From: Streptomyces griseoluteus
GTDB lineage: Bacteria; Actinomycetota; Actinomycetes; Streptomycetales; Streptomycetaceae
DNA: 64,000 nucleotides
NCBI GenBank assembly: GCA_000717735.1
Contig: JOBE01000036.1
Span: 13,564 to 77,563 of the forward strand
Reading direction: 5' to 3'
The notes beneath the pieces are model-generated. The model was given only the letters and a program-made list of their open reading frames with translations, did no database searches and was not told where the DNA came from. Of the stretch, positions 35,823-45,288 are shown one piece after another. Every line of letters starts with the position of its first letter. Position 1 is the stretch's first letter. A program made the position numbers and the translations under genes.

Positions 35823-36015
35823 GTTCGCTGGCGGGACGGATGAGGAGGAGGGCGAACTCGCCCGCTACGACCTCGCCGAGGACGCCGCCGCCGAGACCGC
35901 CATGGTCTTCGGCGAGCTCTACCGACACGGCACCGAGTGGAAGTTACGGGCGGTGGGCCAGGGCTACGCCTCCGGCCTCGCGGGCATCGCGGCCGACTTC
36001 GGCGTCAACGTCTGA
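35823..36015 (+). pseudogene. TerD-family C-terminal remnant
   Basis: [20 protein letters not shown], then [20 protein letters not shown] and a terminal DFGVNV, are the conserved C-terminal third of TerD/TerE tellurite-resistance/stress proteins. The N-terminal two thirds and any start are missing. The remnant ends 56 bases before tatA. Confidence 0.85.
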
Positions 36016-36071
36016 CGATCCCCGGACCAGACGTACCCGATGAACCCGCCCGAGCCAGAAAGCGGAGAGCA

Positions 36072-36356
36072 GTGTTCGGAATCAGTGAGATCGCGATCCT
36101 TCTGATCGTCGTCATCGTCCTGCTCGGCGCCAAGAAGCTTCCCGAGCTGGCCCGTAACGCGGGCAAAGCGGCCCGCATCCTCAAGAGCGAGGCCAAAGCG
36201 ATGAAGACCGAGAGCGACACGGCCGAGCAGCAGGCGGCCTGTCAGATCAAGCAGACGCCGCCCGCCGAGAACACCTCACAGACCGGCCCCCGACCCGGCG
36301 AGCACTCACCGACGGGCGACACCCGCACCCACGGCTCCGGCCCCACCCCCACCTGA
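36072..36356 (+). CDS. tatA: Twin-arginine translocase subunit TatA/E
   Basis: A 94-residue protein: one membrane helix (SEIAILLIVVIVLLGAKKLP) with the usual FG...E start, then an amphipathic helix (ELARNAGKAARILKSEAKAMK) and an acidic, proline-rich tail. Translation starts at GTG 36072 with GGAG eight bases upstream. It is likely an accessory copy, as tatC does not accompany it. Two enzymes in this window carry Tat-like signals. Confidence 0.9.
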   Translation: MFGISEIAILLIVVIVLLGAKKLPELARNAGKAARILKSEAKAMKTESDTAEQQAACQIKQTPPAENTSQTGPRPGEHSPTGDTRTHGSGPTPT

Positions 36357-36524
36357 CCCACGCTCGGCGCGGGCGATCAGAACCCCAGGAGCGGCGCACC
36401 AACCCAGCAAGCACCCCAAGCGCTTGGCCATCTCGTCCACGGCTGCCTCCTCATGTGTCACGTGGACGGTACCGATACCCATCTCGGCGGCCGACGGAGG
36501 TTCTCCGGCGGGGCGCGGTCAGAG

Positions 36525-36630
36525 AGCTAGTGCCGGGGAAGACACAACCGCGCTTCTCGTGCCCGGTCGTGACAGCGTGGAAGTTCTTCAGCCGGTTCGT
36601 TGCCCGCTCCGCGGTCCAAGCCCTGGCGAC
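36525..36630 (-). mobile_element. IS5-type transposase C-terminal scrap
   Basis: On the minus strand, ERATNRLKNFHAVTTGHEKR followed by GCVFPGT resembles the C-terminal (V)ERAxNRLKNxRAVATRxDKR...FLGT segment of IS5-family transposases. The rest of the transposase is missing. Confidence 0.6.
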
Positions 36631-36842
36631 GTCCTCTGTCGTGGCGCGCTGGATCGCGGCGTGCTCCGTGGGGACCTGTCGGTCCGCCCCCTCGTTTGTG
36701 TGCCGGCTCGCCGCCACCACGGGCCACCGGTCAAGGGCCAGCTCCGTGCCGACCAAGATCCGGGCCATACGCGGACCAGCCGCCTGCAGCTTGGCCGAAT
36801 CGTGGCCGTTTCCGCTGGTCAGCGGCCATGCGAGGCGTGCAC

Positions 36843-36902
36843 CACGAGCACTCGAAGAACCTGCTGGTCAGCTACTCGCCGAAGAAGCTCGGGTTCTTCT
36901 GA
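36843..36902 (+). pseudogene. Aldehyde dehydrogenase C-terminal scrap
   Basis: [19 protein letters not shown] followed by TGA repeats the last 16 residues of the ExaC dehydrogenase at 25641-27164, with only three base differences over about 47 bases. No upstream ALDH sequence is present. Confidence 0.85.
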
Positions 36903-36999
36903 GCATCTTCGCGAGGCACGGGTAAAGCCGGAACCACAACCGTCGATCCCCGGGGTCCTGGATAAGCCACACTCCCTGTTCCGTCGCCGCCCGCTGCAT

Positions 37000-37986
37000 C
37001 GCCACCGGCAGGTCCACGGTCGAGCTCGCGGCTCAGCCCGGCCAGGGCGGCGAATGGGCCTTCGGGCCCGGGCTCGCCGCCGACCCGGCCCACTGGCCAC
37101 CGGGCAACCCGTCGATCGAAGGGGCCATCGCCTCGGACGGGCTGACCGGCCGGATCACCGCGCCGCTCCGGGCCCGCGGCGCGCTGCTCGGCGTCGTCGC
37201 CTTCTCCCGCCTCGACCGGCCCGAGGCCTTCACCGCCGACGACCTGATCCTCGCCGAAGAGATGACCGCCAAAGCCGCCGTCGCCATCGACAACGCCCGC
37301 CGGTACTCGCGCGAACGCACGACCGCGCTGACCCTGCAGCGCAGCCTGCTGCCGCAGGGGCTGCCGAACCAAGAGGCGGTCGAGGTGGCATCCCGCTACC
37401 TGCCCACCGGGACCGGCTACCTGCCCGCCGGGACCGGCGCGGAAGTGGGAGGTGACTGGTTCGATGCCGTTCCGCTGTCCGGCGCCCGGGTCGCCTTGGT
37501 CGTCGGCGATGTCGTCGGCCACGGCCTGCACGCCGCGGCCGGCATGGGCCTGCTGCGCACCGCGGTCCGCACTCTCGCCGACGTCGACCTGCCGCCGGAC
37601 GAGCTGCTGACCCACCTGGACGACCTGGTCGTAGAGCCCGACCCCGCGCAGGTGCCGCGCGCCGGGAAGTTCGCCGTCGACCAGGTGGACGCCTGGGGTC
37701 TGGAGGAGGCGTCATTCGTCACCGAACTGGTCGTCAGCGAGCTGGTCACCAACGCCATCAGATACGGCGAGCCGCCGATCAGGCTGCGCTGATTCGCAAC
37801 ACTTCCCTGATCTGCGATGTTTTCGACGGAAGCAACACCGCTCCGCACCTGCGTCGAGCCCGCGCCTCCGACGAGGGCGGCCGGGGCCTGTTGCTCGTCG
37901 CCCAGCTCACCCAGGAGTGGGGCACCCGGCACACCACCAACGGCAAGACGATCTGGTGCGCACAGGCCCTCCCTCAGGTCTGCTGA
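37000..37986 (+). pseudogene. Broken GAF-SpoIIE phosphatase-HATPase regulator
   Basis: A GAF C-terminal part (GAIASDGLTGRITAPLRARG to AVAIDNARRYSRERTTALTL) leads into LQRSLLPQGL and a PP2C/SpoIIE segment (GAEVGGDWFDAVPLSGARVA, VVGDVVGHGLHAAAGMG). After LTHLDDLVVEPDP most of the phosphatase domain is missing, and an HATPase follows (ATELVVSELVTNAIRYG-like). At about 37791 one base has been lost: IRLR then TGA, while the next frame continues LIRNTSLICDVFDGSNTAPH to GKTIWCAQALPQVC. It was a stress/anti-sigma regulatory phosphatase. Confidence 0.85.
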
Positions 37987-38201
37987 ACGAAGGCGGAGGG
38001 TGGTGGCGGAGCCAACCGCTTCGCACCGAATCCCGACGAGACGGCTCGCGTCCAGCTGGAGGCCCCGGGAGATCTCCTCGCCCTCGGGCACATGGCCGTC
38101 GACCAGCACACGGGTCGATCCGCCAGTTCGGTCCGAGAGGCTGCACGACGTCGACGGCCCCGTGCGGATGCCATCCGCAGCGCCACTGTGGTCGAGTGGT
38201 G
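37987..38201. other. Stretch without a confident gene
   Basis: A spacer between the broken phosphatase and the oxidoreductase gene. No convincing coding frame, hairpin or mobile-element end was seen. Confidence 0.5.
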
Positions 38202-39395
38202 CTACGTGATTCGTGGTCCGTCACCGTGGTCGGGGATGGGGAGGCGCACACCGGCCCGGAGGGCGGACTGGTGGGCGATGATGCCGGGGAGGGTGTAGCG
38301 GGCGGCGGTCCACGCGTGCAGCGGTGGAGGCGTTCGTGTCGTGACCGCGATGGCGAAGTCGTCGGCGAGGTAATGGTGACTGCCCTCGTGGCCGTTGGGT
38401 GCGTGCGCGAACTCACGCGGGAGTCGAGAGCGGTCGTGGACGGGTGCGGTGCCGGAGGCGAAGGCGTCGCGCAGTTCCGGGGCGACGTGGGAGAGCGCCG
38501 GGTCGTCCGGTGTGAGGGTGGGTGCGGGGTGCAGGTGCGCGGTGACGTCGCGCTCGCCCTTCTTGTCCTGCCACAGGCTGACCGAGCCGAGTTGCTCGAG
38601 GACTGCTTCCGTACCGAAGTAGCGGAAGCGTGACTCCTTGCCGATGTATCCGACCCTGCGGAACTCGTTCGTGCGGAAGCTGCCGCCACCTGCGACTTCG
38701 AACAGTGCGGTGGCGTTGGAGAAGTCGTTGTCGAACTGGCTGATCTCGCGATCGAACACGCCGTCGCCGCGCTCGTCCGGAACGCCGATCGCCGAGACGC
38801 TCACGGCGTGCGTATGCCAGGCGCCGAGGACTCCGCCGATCGAGTGCGTGGGGTAGAGCAGCGGCGGGTAGCTGGCGGTGGACTTCCAGTTCTCACCACC
38901 GCTGTACTTGTACGCGTCGTAGAAGCCCCAGTCCATGTCGTGGACGTAGTCGCCTTCCGCGTAGAAGATCCGGCCGAACGCTCCTGCGGCGATCTGGGCG
39001 CGCGCGTAGACGGTCGCCGGGTGGTAGTAGCTCGTCTCGCCCATCATGTAGATCCGGCCGGTTTCCTCGACCGCTGCGATGATGTCCGCGATCTCCGCCT
39101 CGGTCACGGCCATCGGGACCGCACTGTAGACGTCCTTGCCCGCACGCAACGCCTGCACGGCGAGGGGGCCGTGGGTCCAGCGCTGGGTGAAGAGCGCGAT
39201 GGCGTCGAGATCGGAGTCGAGCATGTCCTCGAACGAGGGGAGCGTACCGGCGAGGTCATGCTCGGTGACGAGTTGCTCGGCGCGCTGCGGGAGCAGGTCA
39301 GTGACCTTGATGTCACCGACGTTGGGGTGCAGGCGCCAGAGTTTGGCGAAGGAACCGGCGAACTGGCCGGCTCCGACGATGCCGAGTGAGAACAC
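38202..39395 (-). CDS. Gfo/Idh/MocA-family sugar oxidoreductase
   Basis: A 397-residue NAD(P)-dependent dehydrogenase. The N-terminal Rossmann motif is LGIVGAGQFAGSFAKLW; the EKP-like motif is GKDVYSAVPMA; ETSYYHPATVYARAQIAAGAFG follows. Substrates in the family are sugars, inositols or sugar derivatives; the precise one is unknown. It is divergent from an AraC regulator, a common arrangement that suggests control by that regulator. Confidence 0.92.
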   Translation of the reverse strand: MFSLGIVGAGQFAGSFAKLWRLHPNVGDIKVTDLLPQRAEQLVTEHDLAGTLPSFEDMLDSDLDAIALFTQRWTHGPLAVQALRAGKDVYSAVPMAVTEAEIADIIAAVEETGRIYMMGETSYYHPATVYARAQIAAGAFGRIFYAEGDYVHDMDWGFYDAYKYSGGENWKSTASYPPLLYPTHSIGGVLGAWHTHAVSVSAIGVPDERGDGVFDREISQFDNDFSNATALFEVAGGGSFRTNEFRRVGYIGKESRFRYFGTEAVLEQLGSVSLWQDKKGERDVTAHLHPAPTLTPDDPALSHVAPELRDAFASGTAPVHDRSRLPREFAHAPNGHEGSHHYLADDFAIAVTTRTPPPLHAWTAARYTLPGIIAHQSALRAGVRLPIPDHGDGPRIT

Positions 39396-39503
39396 GCGAA
39401 ATCTCCATCAGGAACGTAGGAGTGGGTGCGAGCTGGTGCCGGTCGCATGACGGTGCGGGCTTCGGCACTGCTCGTCCATGACGATAGGATCCGAGTACAC
39501 GCG

Positions 39504-40364
39504 ATGTCTGCACCGTTTCGAAGCGAGAACTTCTTGGATCCTCAGGGTGCTCTGGTCGACGAACCCTCTTACCTGCGCGGCTGGTCCGGACGCCCGACGC
39601 TGATGGCGGCAGCGCACCGGCACGACGACCTGGAGATCAACTTCGTGGCCGGCGGCGGGCCGATGCTCTATCTCTACGGCGGCGAACTCATCGAAGTCGC
39701 GGTGGGCGGCCTCGCTGTGTTCTGGGCCGCGATCCCGCACCAGTTGGTGGCGAGCCAGGCGACGCGCGTCCACTGGCTGCACGTGCCCTTCGACCAGTTT
39801 CTCGCCTGGGGGCTGCCCCAACCGCTCCTCGCCCGTGTGCTCTCGGGCGTTCCGGTGATCTCTCCCGCGGCCCGTGCCGACGCTAGCGATCCGGCGAAGT
39901 TCACCCAGTGGGCCGCGGATCTGGCCGCGAGCGACGACGAACTGCACCGCATCGCGATGCTGGAGATACAAGCGCGCGTCCGACGCCTGGCGCTCGCCAC
40001 GGTCGGCGATCCGGCACATCGACACGCAGGTGACGATCCGGCCCTGCGTCAGGCGGTATCCATGGCGCGGTACATCGCACATCACTTCCGCGAGCCGATC
40101 ACTGTCGCGGACGTCGCCGCAGCGGCGAATGTCCACCCGACCTATGCCATGACCCGGTTCCGCAAGGTCGTGCGTACCACGATCGGCGACTACGTGAAGC
40201 TGTACCGGCTTGCTGAAGCACGCCGGTTGCTGGTGAGCACCGATCTTCCCGCGAGCCAGGTGGCTGCGGCCGCCGGCTTCGGCTCGGTCAGCCGTTTCTA
40301 CCGGGTCTTCACCGACGCGTGCGGAACCACCCCGGCACGGTTCCGACACGGGCGCGGGCTCTGA
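39504..40364 (+). CDS. AraC-family transcriptional regulator
   Basis: A 286-residue protein with an N-terminal cupin sensor (AAAHRHDDLEINFVAGGGPML) and a C-terminal double helix-turn-helix (ITVADVAAAANVHPTYAMTR, LPASQVAAAAGFGSVSRFYRVF). An upstream ATG at 39447 would add 19 residues; 39504 gives a normal length and leaves room for a promoter. It probably regulates the divergent oxidoreductase in response to a sugar. Confidence 0.88.
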   Translation: MSAPFRSENFLDPQGALVDEPSYLRGWSGRPTLMAAAHRHDDLEINFVAGGGPMLYLYGGELIEVAVGGLAVFWAAIPHQLVASQATRVHWLHVPFDQFLAWGLPQPLLARVLSGVPVISPAARADASDPAKFTQWAADLAASDDELHRIAMLEIQARVRRLALATVGDPAHRHAGDDPALRQAVSMARYIAHHFREPITVADVAAAANVHPTYAMTRFRKVVRTTIGDYVKLYRLAEARRLLVSTDLPASQVAAAAGFGSVSRFYRVFTDACGTTPARFRHGRGL

Positions 40365-40631
40365 CTCACCTGGCGACTCCCTGTCCTGGTGAGCCGAGAG
40401 CCCGTGCGGCAGCCTGGCGGCCGGCCCCTGGGTCTTGCAGCGTGACCGCACTGATGGCGGCTTCTGTCCGGACTTGGCGCCGCCGGCACGGTGCGGGCGG
40501 CCACGGTGACTCCGAACGCGTCGTACGTGCTGGTCAACCGCAAGAGGGGGCCACCCCCGCCGTTCTGCCGTACGCCAGGCGGCCGCCGACGTCGGCGCGA
40601 AGGCCCATCACTCTCAGAAGAGGACACCTGC

Positions 40632-40848
40632 ATGAGAAAGTCACGGCTTCTCCACCTGAACCCGCTTGGCGCTGACCCGCTACCGGTCCAACGTCGTGAC
40701 GCTCGCATCGGCACCAACGATCTGAACCGCTCCCACCAGGTCTCCACCGCCACCGCCCGGGCTGAAGTCCCTGGTCGACCGGATTACCGCCGCCGACGCC
40801 ACCGTCCTCGTCGCCTCCCTGGTCGTGTCCACCAGCGGATCCGAGGAG
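40632..40848 (+). pseudogene. Remnant copy of the SGNH esterase gene
   Basis: An ATG with AGAGGACAC upstream begins a signal-like MRKSRLL, then the sequence from about 40671 closely matches the central part of the SGNH esterase gene at 53220-54344: RIGTNDLNRSHQVSTATAR, then DATVLVASLVVSTSGSEE in another frame. One inserted G, a lost base and a six-base deletion disrupt it. The catalytic serine and His/Asp ends are absent. Confidence 0.88.
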
Positions 40849-40888
40849 CGGAAGCCCCCAAGTGGAGCTGGATCTGAAGCGCGGTATC

Positions 40889-40898
40889 GAAGCGCTTC
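40889..40898. promoter_or_regulatory. LacI-type operator GAAGCGCTTC, copy 1
   Basis: A perfect 10-base palindrome preceded by ATC, 90 bases before the next copy and about 270 bases upstream of the GH36 start. Confidence 0.75.
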
Positions 40899-40978
40899 TC
40901 CAGCCGCAATAAGGAAAGTCTGCGCGATAGGGACCCTTGTCTCTCACGAAACCTGTTCGTTAGCTTACGCAGGGGAGT

Positions 40979-40988
40979 GAAGCGCTTC
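40979..40988. promoter_or_regulatory. LacI-type operator GAAGCGCTTC, copy 2
   Basis: A perfect palindrome about 178 bases upstream of the GH36 start, in the likely promoter region of that gene. Confidence 0.78.
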
Positions 40989-41165
40989 GACAGTCGCCGC
41001 TGTCCGGCCTGCGGGGGCGCGAACCGGGGTCCGGAGCAGCTCGCGGAGAACATCGCACCCCGCCCTCACCGCCGTCTCCGGCCCGCACAGATCCGTCAGA
41101 GCACGACTCGACACCCCGCACACGAGGAACCGCCCGGAACTGGCTTCGAAAGGGCCGCCACGACC

Positions 41166-42721
41166 ATGGAACAAGGGACCTTCCACTGGGGGCACGAGGC
41201 CCTTCGCCTCGGCCTCGTCCTCGATGAGGACGGCAGCCCGCGCCTCACGCACCTCGGACTGCCCGGCGAAGCGCGGACAGTCCCCGGTACATCACTCCCC
41301 CTGGTGGAGGTGACAGCCGCGGGTCACGGCCGCGACTGGTCGGGCAGCCGCCTGGTCGGAACCGCTCTCGGCGGGCGGCTGCGCCACCGGGCCCACGGCG
41401 CGGCCGGCGACGCGACTGGCACACGCTGACCGGGCATCTCCACGACCCGGAAACCGGGCTGATCGCGGAGGTGACGTACCGGTCACCAGACGGCATCCCC
41501 GTGCTGCGCAGTGAAGTGACGCTGCGCAACGAAGGGCAGACCATCTTGCACCTGGAGTCGGTCAGCACGCTCGCGGTGGGCTGCCTCACCCCACGGGACC
41601 CGGCGGCCATCGACGCCACCGACCTGCTGTGGGCGGACAACGACTGGCTCGCCGAGTGCCGCTGGCAGCGACAGCCGATGCGCCGTACCACACCCGGCGT
41701 CAGCGGACGCGTAACGTACGGGCACGGCAAGGCCGGTTTCGCCCTGAACGGACAGGGCACCTGGTCCAGTTGCGGACACCTGCCCATGGGAGGCCTGACG
41801 GACCGGCGCACCGGACGCAGTTGGGTGTGGCAGATCGAGCACAACGGCGGGGGCTGGCGCTGGGAGTGCCAAGAACACGACGAGGCGGCCTACGCCGCGC
41901 TGTTCGGTCCCACGGACACCCACCACGGCTGGCGGCACGCCCTGGAGCCCGGCGCCGTCTTCCGTACCGTACCCGTCCGCGCTGGCCTTCAGCGCCGACG
42001 GCGGCTCCGACTCCGCGTTCGCCGCGCTGACCCGCTACCGCCGCGCCCAGCGCCGCCCTCACGCCGACCACCAGCGCCTGCCCGTCATCTTCAACGACTA
42101 CATGAACTGCCTGATGGGCGACCCGACCACCGACAAGCTGCTGCCGCTCATCGACGCGGCGGCCGCGGCCGGCGCCGAGCACTCCCTCATCGACGCGGGC
42201 TGGTACGACGACGGTGACGGCGGCTGGTGGACCAGCGTCGGCGCCTGGGAGCCGGCCGCCTCTCGCTTCCCCGGCGAGAAGGGGATCCACGAGGTACTGG
42301 ACCACGTCCGCCGACGCGGCATGGTTCCCGGCCTGTGGCTGGAGCCGGAAGTCATCGGCGTCCACAGCCCCATGGCCAAATCCCTGCCCGACGAGGCGTT
42401 CCTCCGCCGCGACGGCGCCCGCGTCACGGAGACCGGCCGGCACCACCTGGACCTGCGCCACCCGGCCGCCCGTGCCCACCTGGAGCAGGTCGTGGACCGC
42501 CTGGTCGACGAGTGGGGCGTCGGCTACCTCAAGCTCGACCACAACATCGACCCCGGCTCAGGCACCAGCGCCCACCCCGGCGAGACCCCGGGCGACGGCC
42601 TGCTCGGCCACAACCGGGCGCACCTCGACCGGCTCGACGGCGTCCTCGACCGGCACCCCCACCTGGTGGTGGAGAACTGTGCCTCCGGCGGCATGCGTTG
42701 GGACGACGCCATGCCCCCGCC
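41166..42721 (+). pseudogene. Broken GH36-type alpha-galactosidase
   Basis: MEQGTFHWGHEALRLGLVLD begins the N-terminal beta-sandwich. A frameshift near 41405 moves to DWHTLTGHLHDPETGL, and a second near 41970 moves to ALAFSADGGSDSAFAALTRY. The TIM barrel then continues: VIFNDYMNCLMGDPTTDKLL, IDAGWYDDG, GLWLEPEVIG, YLKLDHNIDPG (catalytic aspartate) and VENCASGGMRWDDAM. Just after this the sequence switches to a GH43 C-terminal domain, so the acid/base loop and C-terminus are lost. No signal peptide: it was an intracellular enzyme. Confidence 0.88.
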
Positions 42722-43243
42722 GAACACTGCACCACCAAGGAGCGCCCCGGCTGGCTGACCCTCCGCGCCCGGGGAAGCTCCCTGGACGAGCCCGACGTGG
42801 TGTTCACCGGCCGGCGCCAGCAACATGTCGCGTGCCGGGCGCGCACCCTGGTCGATACCGCGGAGGGGTGCGGCGGCCTCGCCGTCCGGCTCGACGAGCG
42901 GCACCACTACGCGATCGAGGTGTCCGGCACGGAGGTACGGGCCGTCGCGCGCGTCGGCTCCCTGCGCACGGTCGTGGCCGCGCGGTCCGTGCCCGCCGGG
43001 CCGGTGGCCCTCACCGTCACGATCACGGAACCGGCGACTCCGCACGGTCCGTGCACGGGACCCGACGTCGTCTCCCTCGGCGTCGAGCAGCCCGGCGGCA
43101 CGTTCACGGAGCTCGCGACCCTGGACGGCCGCTACCTGTCGACCGAGGTCGCCGGCGGCTTCACGGGCCGGGTCATCGGCATGTACGCCGCTGAAGGCAC
43201 GGTCCACTTCGACTGGTTCGACTACGAGCCGCTCGACGGCTGA
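42722..43243 (+). pseudogene. GH43 beta-xylosidase C-terminal domain fragment
   Basis: KERPGWLTLRARGSSLDEPD, then FTGRRQQHVACRARTLVD, LAVRLDERHHYAIEV, and DGRYLSTEVAGGFTGRVIGM to FDWFDYEP match the concanavalin-like C-terminal domain of GH43 beta-xylosidases/arabinofuranosidases. The catalytic five-blade propeller is missing. It begins exactly where the GH36 remnant ends, in a different frame. Confidence 0.85.
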
Positions 43244-43300
43244 GCGGAGGCCCGCTCCCTCTGCCGCCCCGTCCTTCGGCGGAGCCGTGCAGCTCTCATC

Positions 43301-43310
43301 GAAGCGCTTC
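43301..43310. promoter_or_regulatory. LacI-type operator GAAGCGCTTC, copy 3
   Basis: A perfect palindrome (ATCGAAGCGCTTCAAC context) 107 bases before the lacI-type start. Confidence 0.8.
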
Positions 43311-43387
43311 AACGAGGATGGACAACGCGCCATGCCGGGGATAGGGTCGGCGTACATTTCACGCAGGAGCGATACGCTCACCTGATC

Positions 43388-43397
43388 GAAGCGCTTC
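43388..43397. promoter_or_regulatory. LacI-type operator GAAGCGCTTC, copy 4
   Basis: A perfect palindrome 20 bases before the lacI-type ATG; with copy 3 it suggests autoregulation, with a spacing of 87 bases between centres. Confidence 0.82.
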
Positions 43398-43416
43398 ACA
43401 AGGCTGGGAGAGCTGG

Positions 43417-44421
43417 ATGGTAACCCTCGCCGAGGTCGCCCGACACGCCGGAGTGTCGGCGAGCACGGTGAGCTATGTCCTCAGCGGCAAGCGGCCCATC
43501 TCCGTGGCCACCCGGCTGCAGGTCGAGCAGAGCATCCGCGAGCTGGGATACCACCCGAACGCGGGCGCGCGGGCCCTGGCCAGCAGCAGGTCGAACATCA
43601 TCGCGCTGATGGTTCCCCTGCGCACCGACATGTATGTGCCGGTGATGATGGAGATCGCCGTCGCGGTCGCCACGACGGCCCGGACGCACGGATACGACGT
43701 ACTGCTGCTGACCGGCGAGGAGGGTCCCGAAGCCGTCCGCCGCGTCACCGGCAGTGGTCTCGCCGACGCGATGATCCTCATGGATGTCGAACTCGACGAC
43801 GAGCGGTTGCCGTTGCTGCGCAGCACCGACCAGCCGTCCGTACTGATCGGACTGCCCGCCGACACCTCAGGACTGACCTGCGTCGACCTCGACTTCAGGG
43901 CGACCGGCGCGTTGTGCGTCGAGCATCTGGCGATGCTCGGCCATCGCGACATCGCCGTCATCGGCGAGGCCCCCACGGTCTACGAACGGCACACGGGATT
44001 CGCCGAGCGCACCCTCGACGGACTCCGCTCCCGGGCACGAGAGTTGGGCATCCGGGTGTTGCACCGGCCGTGCGGCGGAGGCTACGACGCGATAACCGCC
44101 GTCCTCACCCGCATCCTCGATGAGCGCCCGGGCACTTCCGGGTTCGTCGTGCAGAACGAGCAGGCGGTCGAGCCATTGCTCGCCCTGCTGCGCCGGCAGG
44201 GCCGCGCCGTCCCCGAGGACGTGTCGGTGGTCGCGATCTGCCCGGAACAGGTGGCCGTTCAGGCCTCGGTGCGACTGACGTCGGTCTCCATCCCCGCGCA
44301 GGAGATGGGCCGGCAGGCGGTGGAGCGCCTGGTCGCCAAGATCGACGGTCGCGGCACCGACGAAGTCTCGCTGATCGCACCAGAGTTGACGGTGCGGGCG
44401 AGTGCCGGGGCGGCGCCCTGA
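43417..44421 (+). CDS. LacI-family transcriptional regulator
   Basis: A 334-residue protein. The N-terminal helix-turn-helix TLAEVARHAGVSASTVSYVL is followed by the hinge RALASSRSNII and a periplasmic-binding-like sensor (IALMVPLRTDMYVPVMMEIA to VSIPAQEMGRQAVERLV). It probably represses the polysaccharide genes of this island until a sugar ligand binds. Two GAAGCGCTTC operators lie in its promoter, and the same word recurs before several other genes. A GGGAG precedes the ATG. Confidence 0.94.
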   Translation: MVTLAEVARHAGVSASTVSYVLSGKRPISVATRLQVEQSIRELGYHPNAGARALASSRSNIIALMVPLRTDMYVPVMMEIAVAVATTARTHGYDVLLLTGEEGPEAVRRVTGSGLADAMILMDVELDDERLPLLRSTDQPSVLIGLPADTSGLTCVDLDFRATGALCVEHLAMLGHRDIAVIGEAPTVYERHTGFAERTLDGLRSRARELGIRVLHRPCGGGYDAITAVLTRILDERPGTSGFVVQNEQAVEPLLALLRRQGRAVPEDVSVVAICPEQVAVQASVRLTSVSIPAQEMGRQAVERLVAKIDGRGTDEVSLIAPELTVRASAGAAP

Positions 44422-45288
44422 CCGTGGACCGGTGAGACGTACTGGGGCGGTGCGACCGTGACGGCCGTATGTAGCGGAGCAGCCGTACCGGAGGGAGTGG
44501 CCGGAAGGATGGAGGCCCTCCACCCTCTCCCGCATGTCCGAGCGACTTCCGTTCACCGCAGGCGCGTGAGACGGGATGAATTGGCCGGGTGTCCTCGTCT
44601 CCGCTCGCCCTCACCCTCGCCGACCTCCTGGAGCTACCGGCCTTCGGCTCCCGATGCGATCCCGGCCGGGCCCTCGGCAGCATCGCCGCGACCGCCGGGG
44701 CGGCGCCCGGTGACCGCCAGTCCGTCGACGACCTCCCATCGCTGCTGGACTGGTGAGCAAAGGCCGACCGGCTCACCTCGGTCGGCCGGCAGTCGGCGCA
44801 GACGCATGTGCGCCGGCGTCTCACCACCGGGCCCGCGTCCGGCGACTGATCGCCGAGAATCCCGGGGTCGAGCGGGAGCCGATCGAAATGCCGCCCTGGC
44901 AAACCCTCTGGTCGAGCACGGCATGGCCGTCAGCACCCGCCCACTCGGCCTGGAGGGCATCGGCGCCACCCGGCTCCACCAACTGGGCCGCGCCATGACA
45001 CGGGCCTCGCGGCGAGCCGACATCCCGTCGGAGCAGTCGGTGGACGCCCGGTACTCCAGGAGGCGGGCCTGGAGCTCGGGGAGTGCGGCGGCCGACCGGG
45101 GCGGCCATCGGTGAGCGCCGTCACCGCTCGGCCGTACTCGGGTGTGAGGGGTGACGACGACCCGCTCTGCGCTCGGATCACCGAACACAAGGGCGCGCCG
45201 TGACGGCCGTTGCCGCTCAGGAAGCCGGCCTCCCGACGGGCGGCCGGGTGTGGCTCCCCGGTGCCGTGGACGGGTCCGTCGACAGCGG
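44422..45288. other. Stretch without a confident gene
   Basis: Short plausible pieces appear in different forward frames (LALTLADLLELPAFGS near 44600; VEHGMAVSTRPLGLEGIGAT near 44910), but none has a start, length or family I can defend. It is probably decayed sequence. Confidence 0.45.

Noticed and set aside
41400..42000. Programmed ribosomal frameshifting in the GH36 gene
   Set aside because: No slippery sequence with a downstream structure was seen at either shift, and the gene is truncated anyway, so decay is simpler.
44590..44757. Possible PucR-type regulator N-terminus
   Set aside because: Only LALTLADLLELPAF is suggestive; no start, no helix-turn-helix and the frame ends after about 55 codons.
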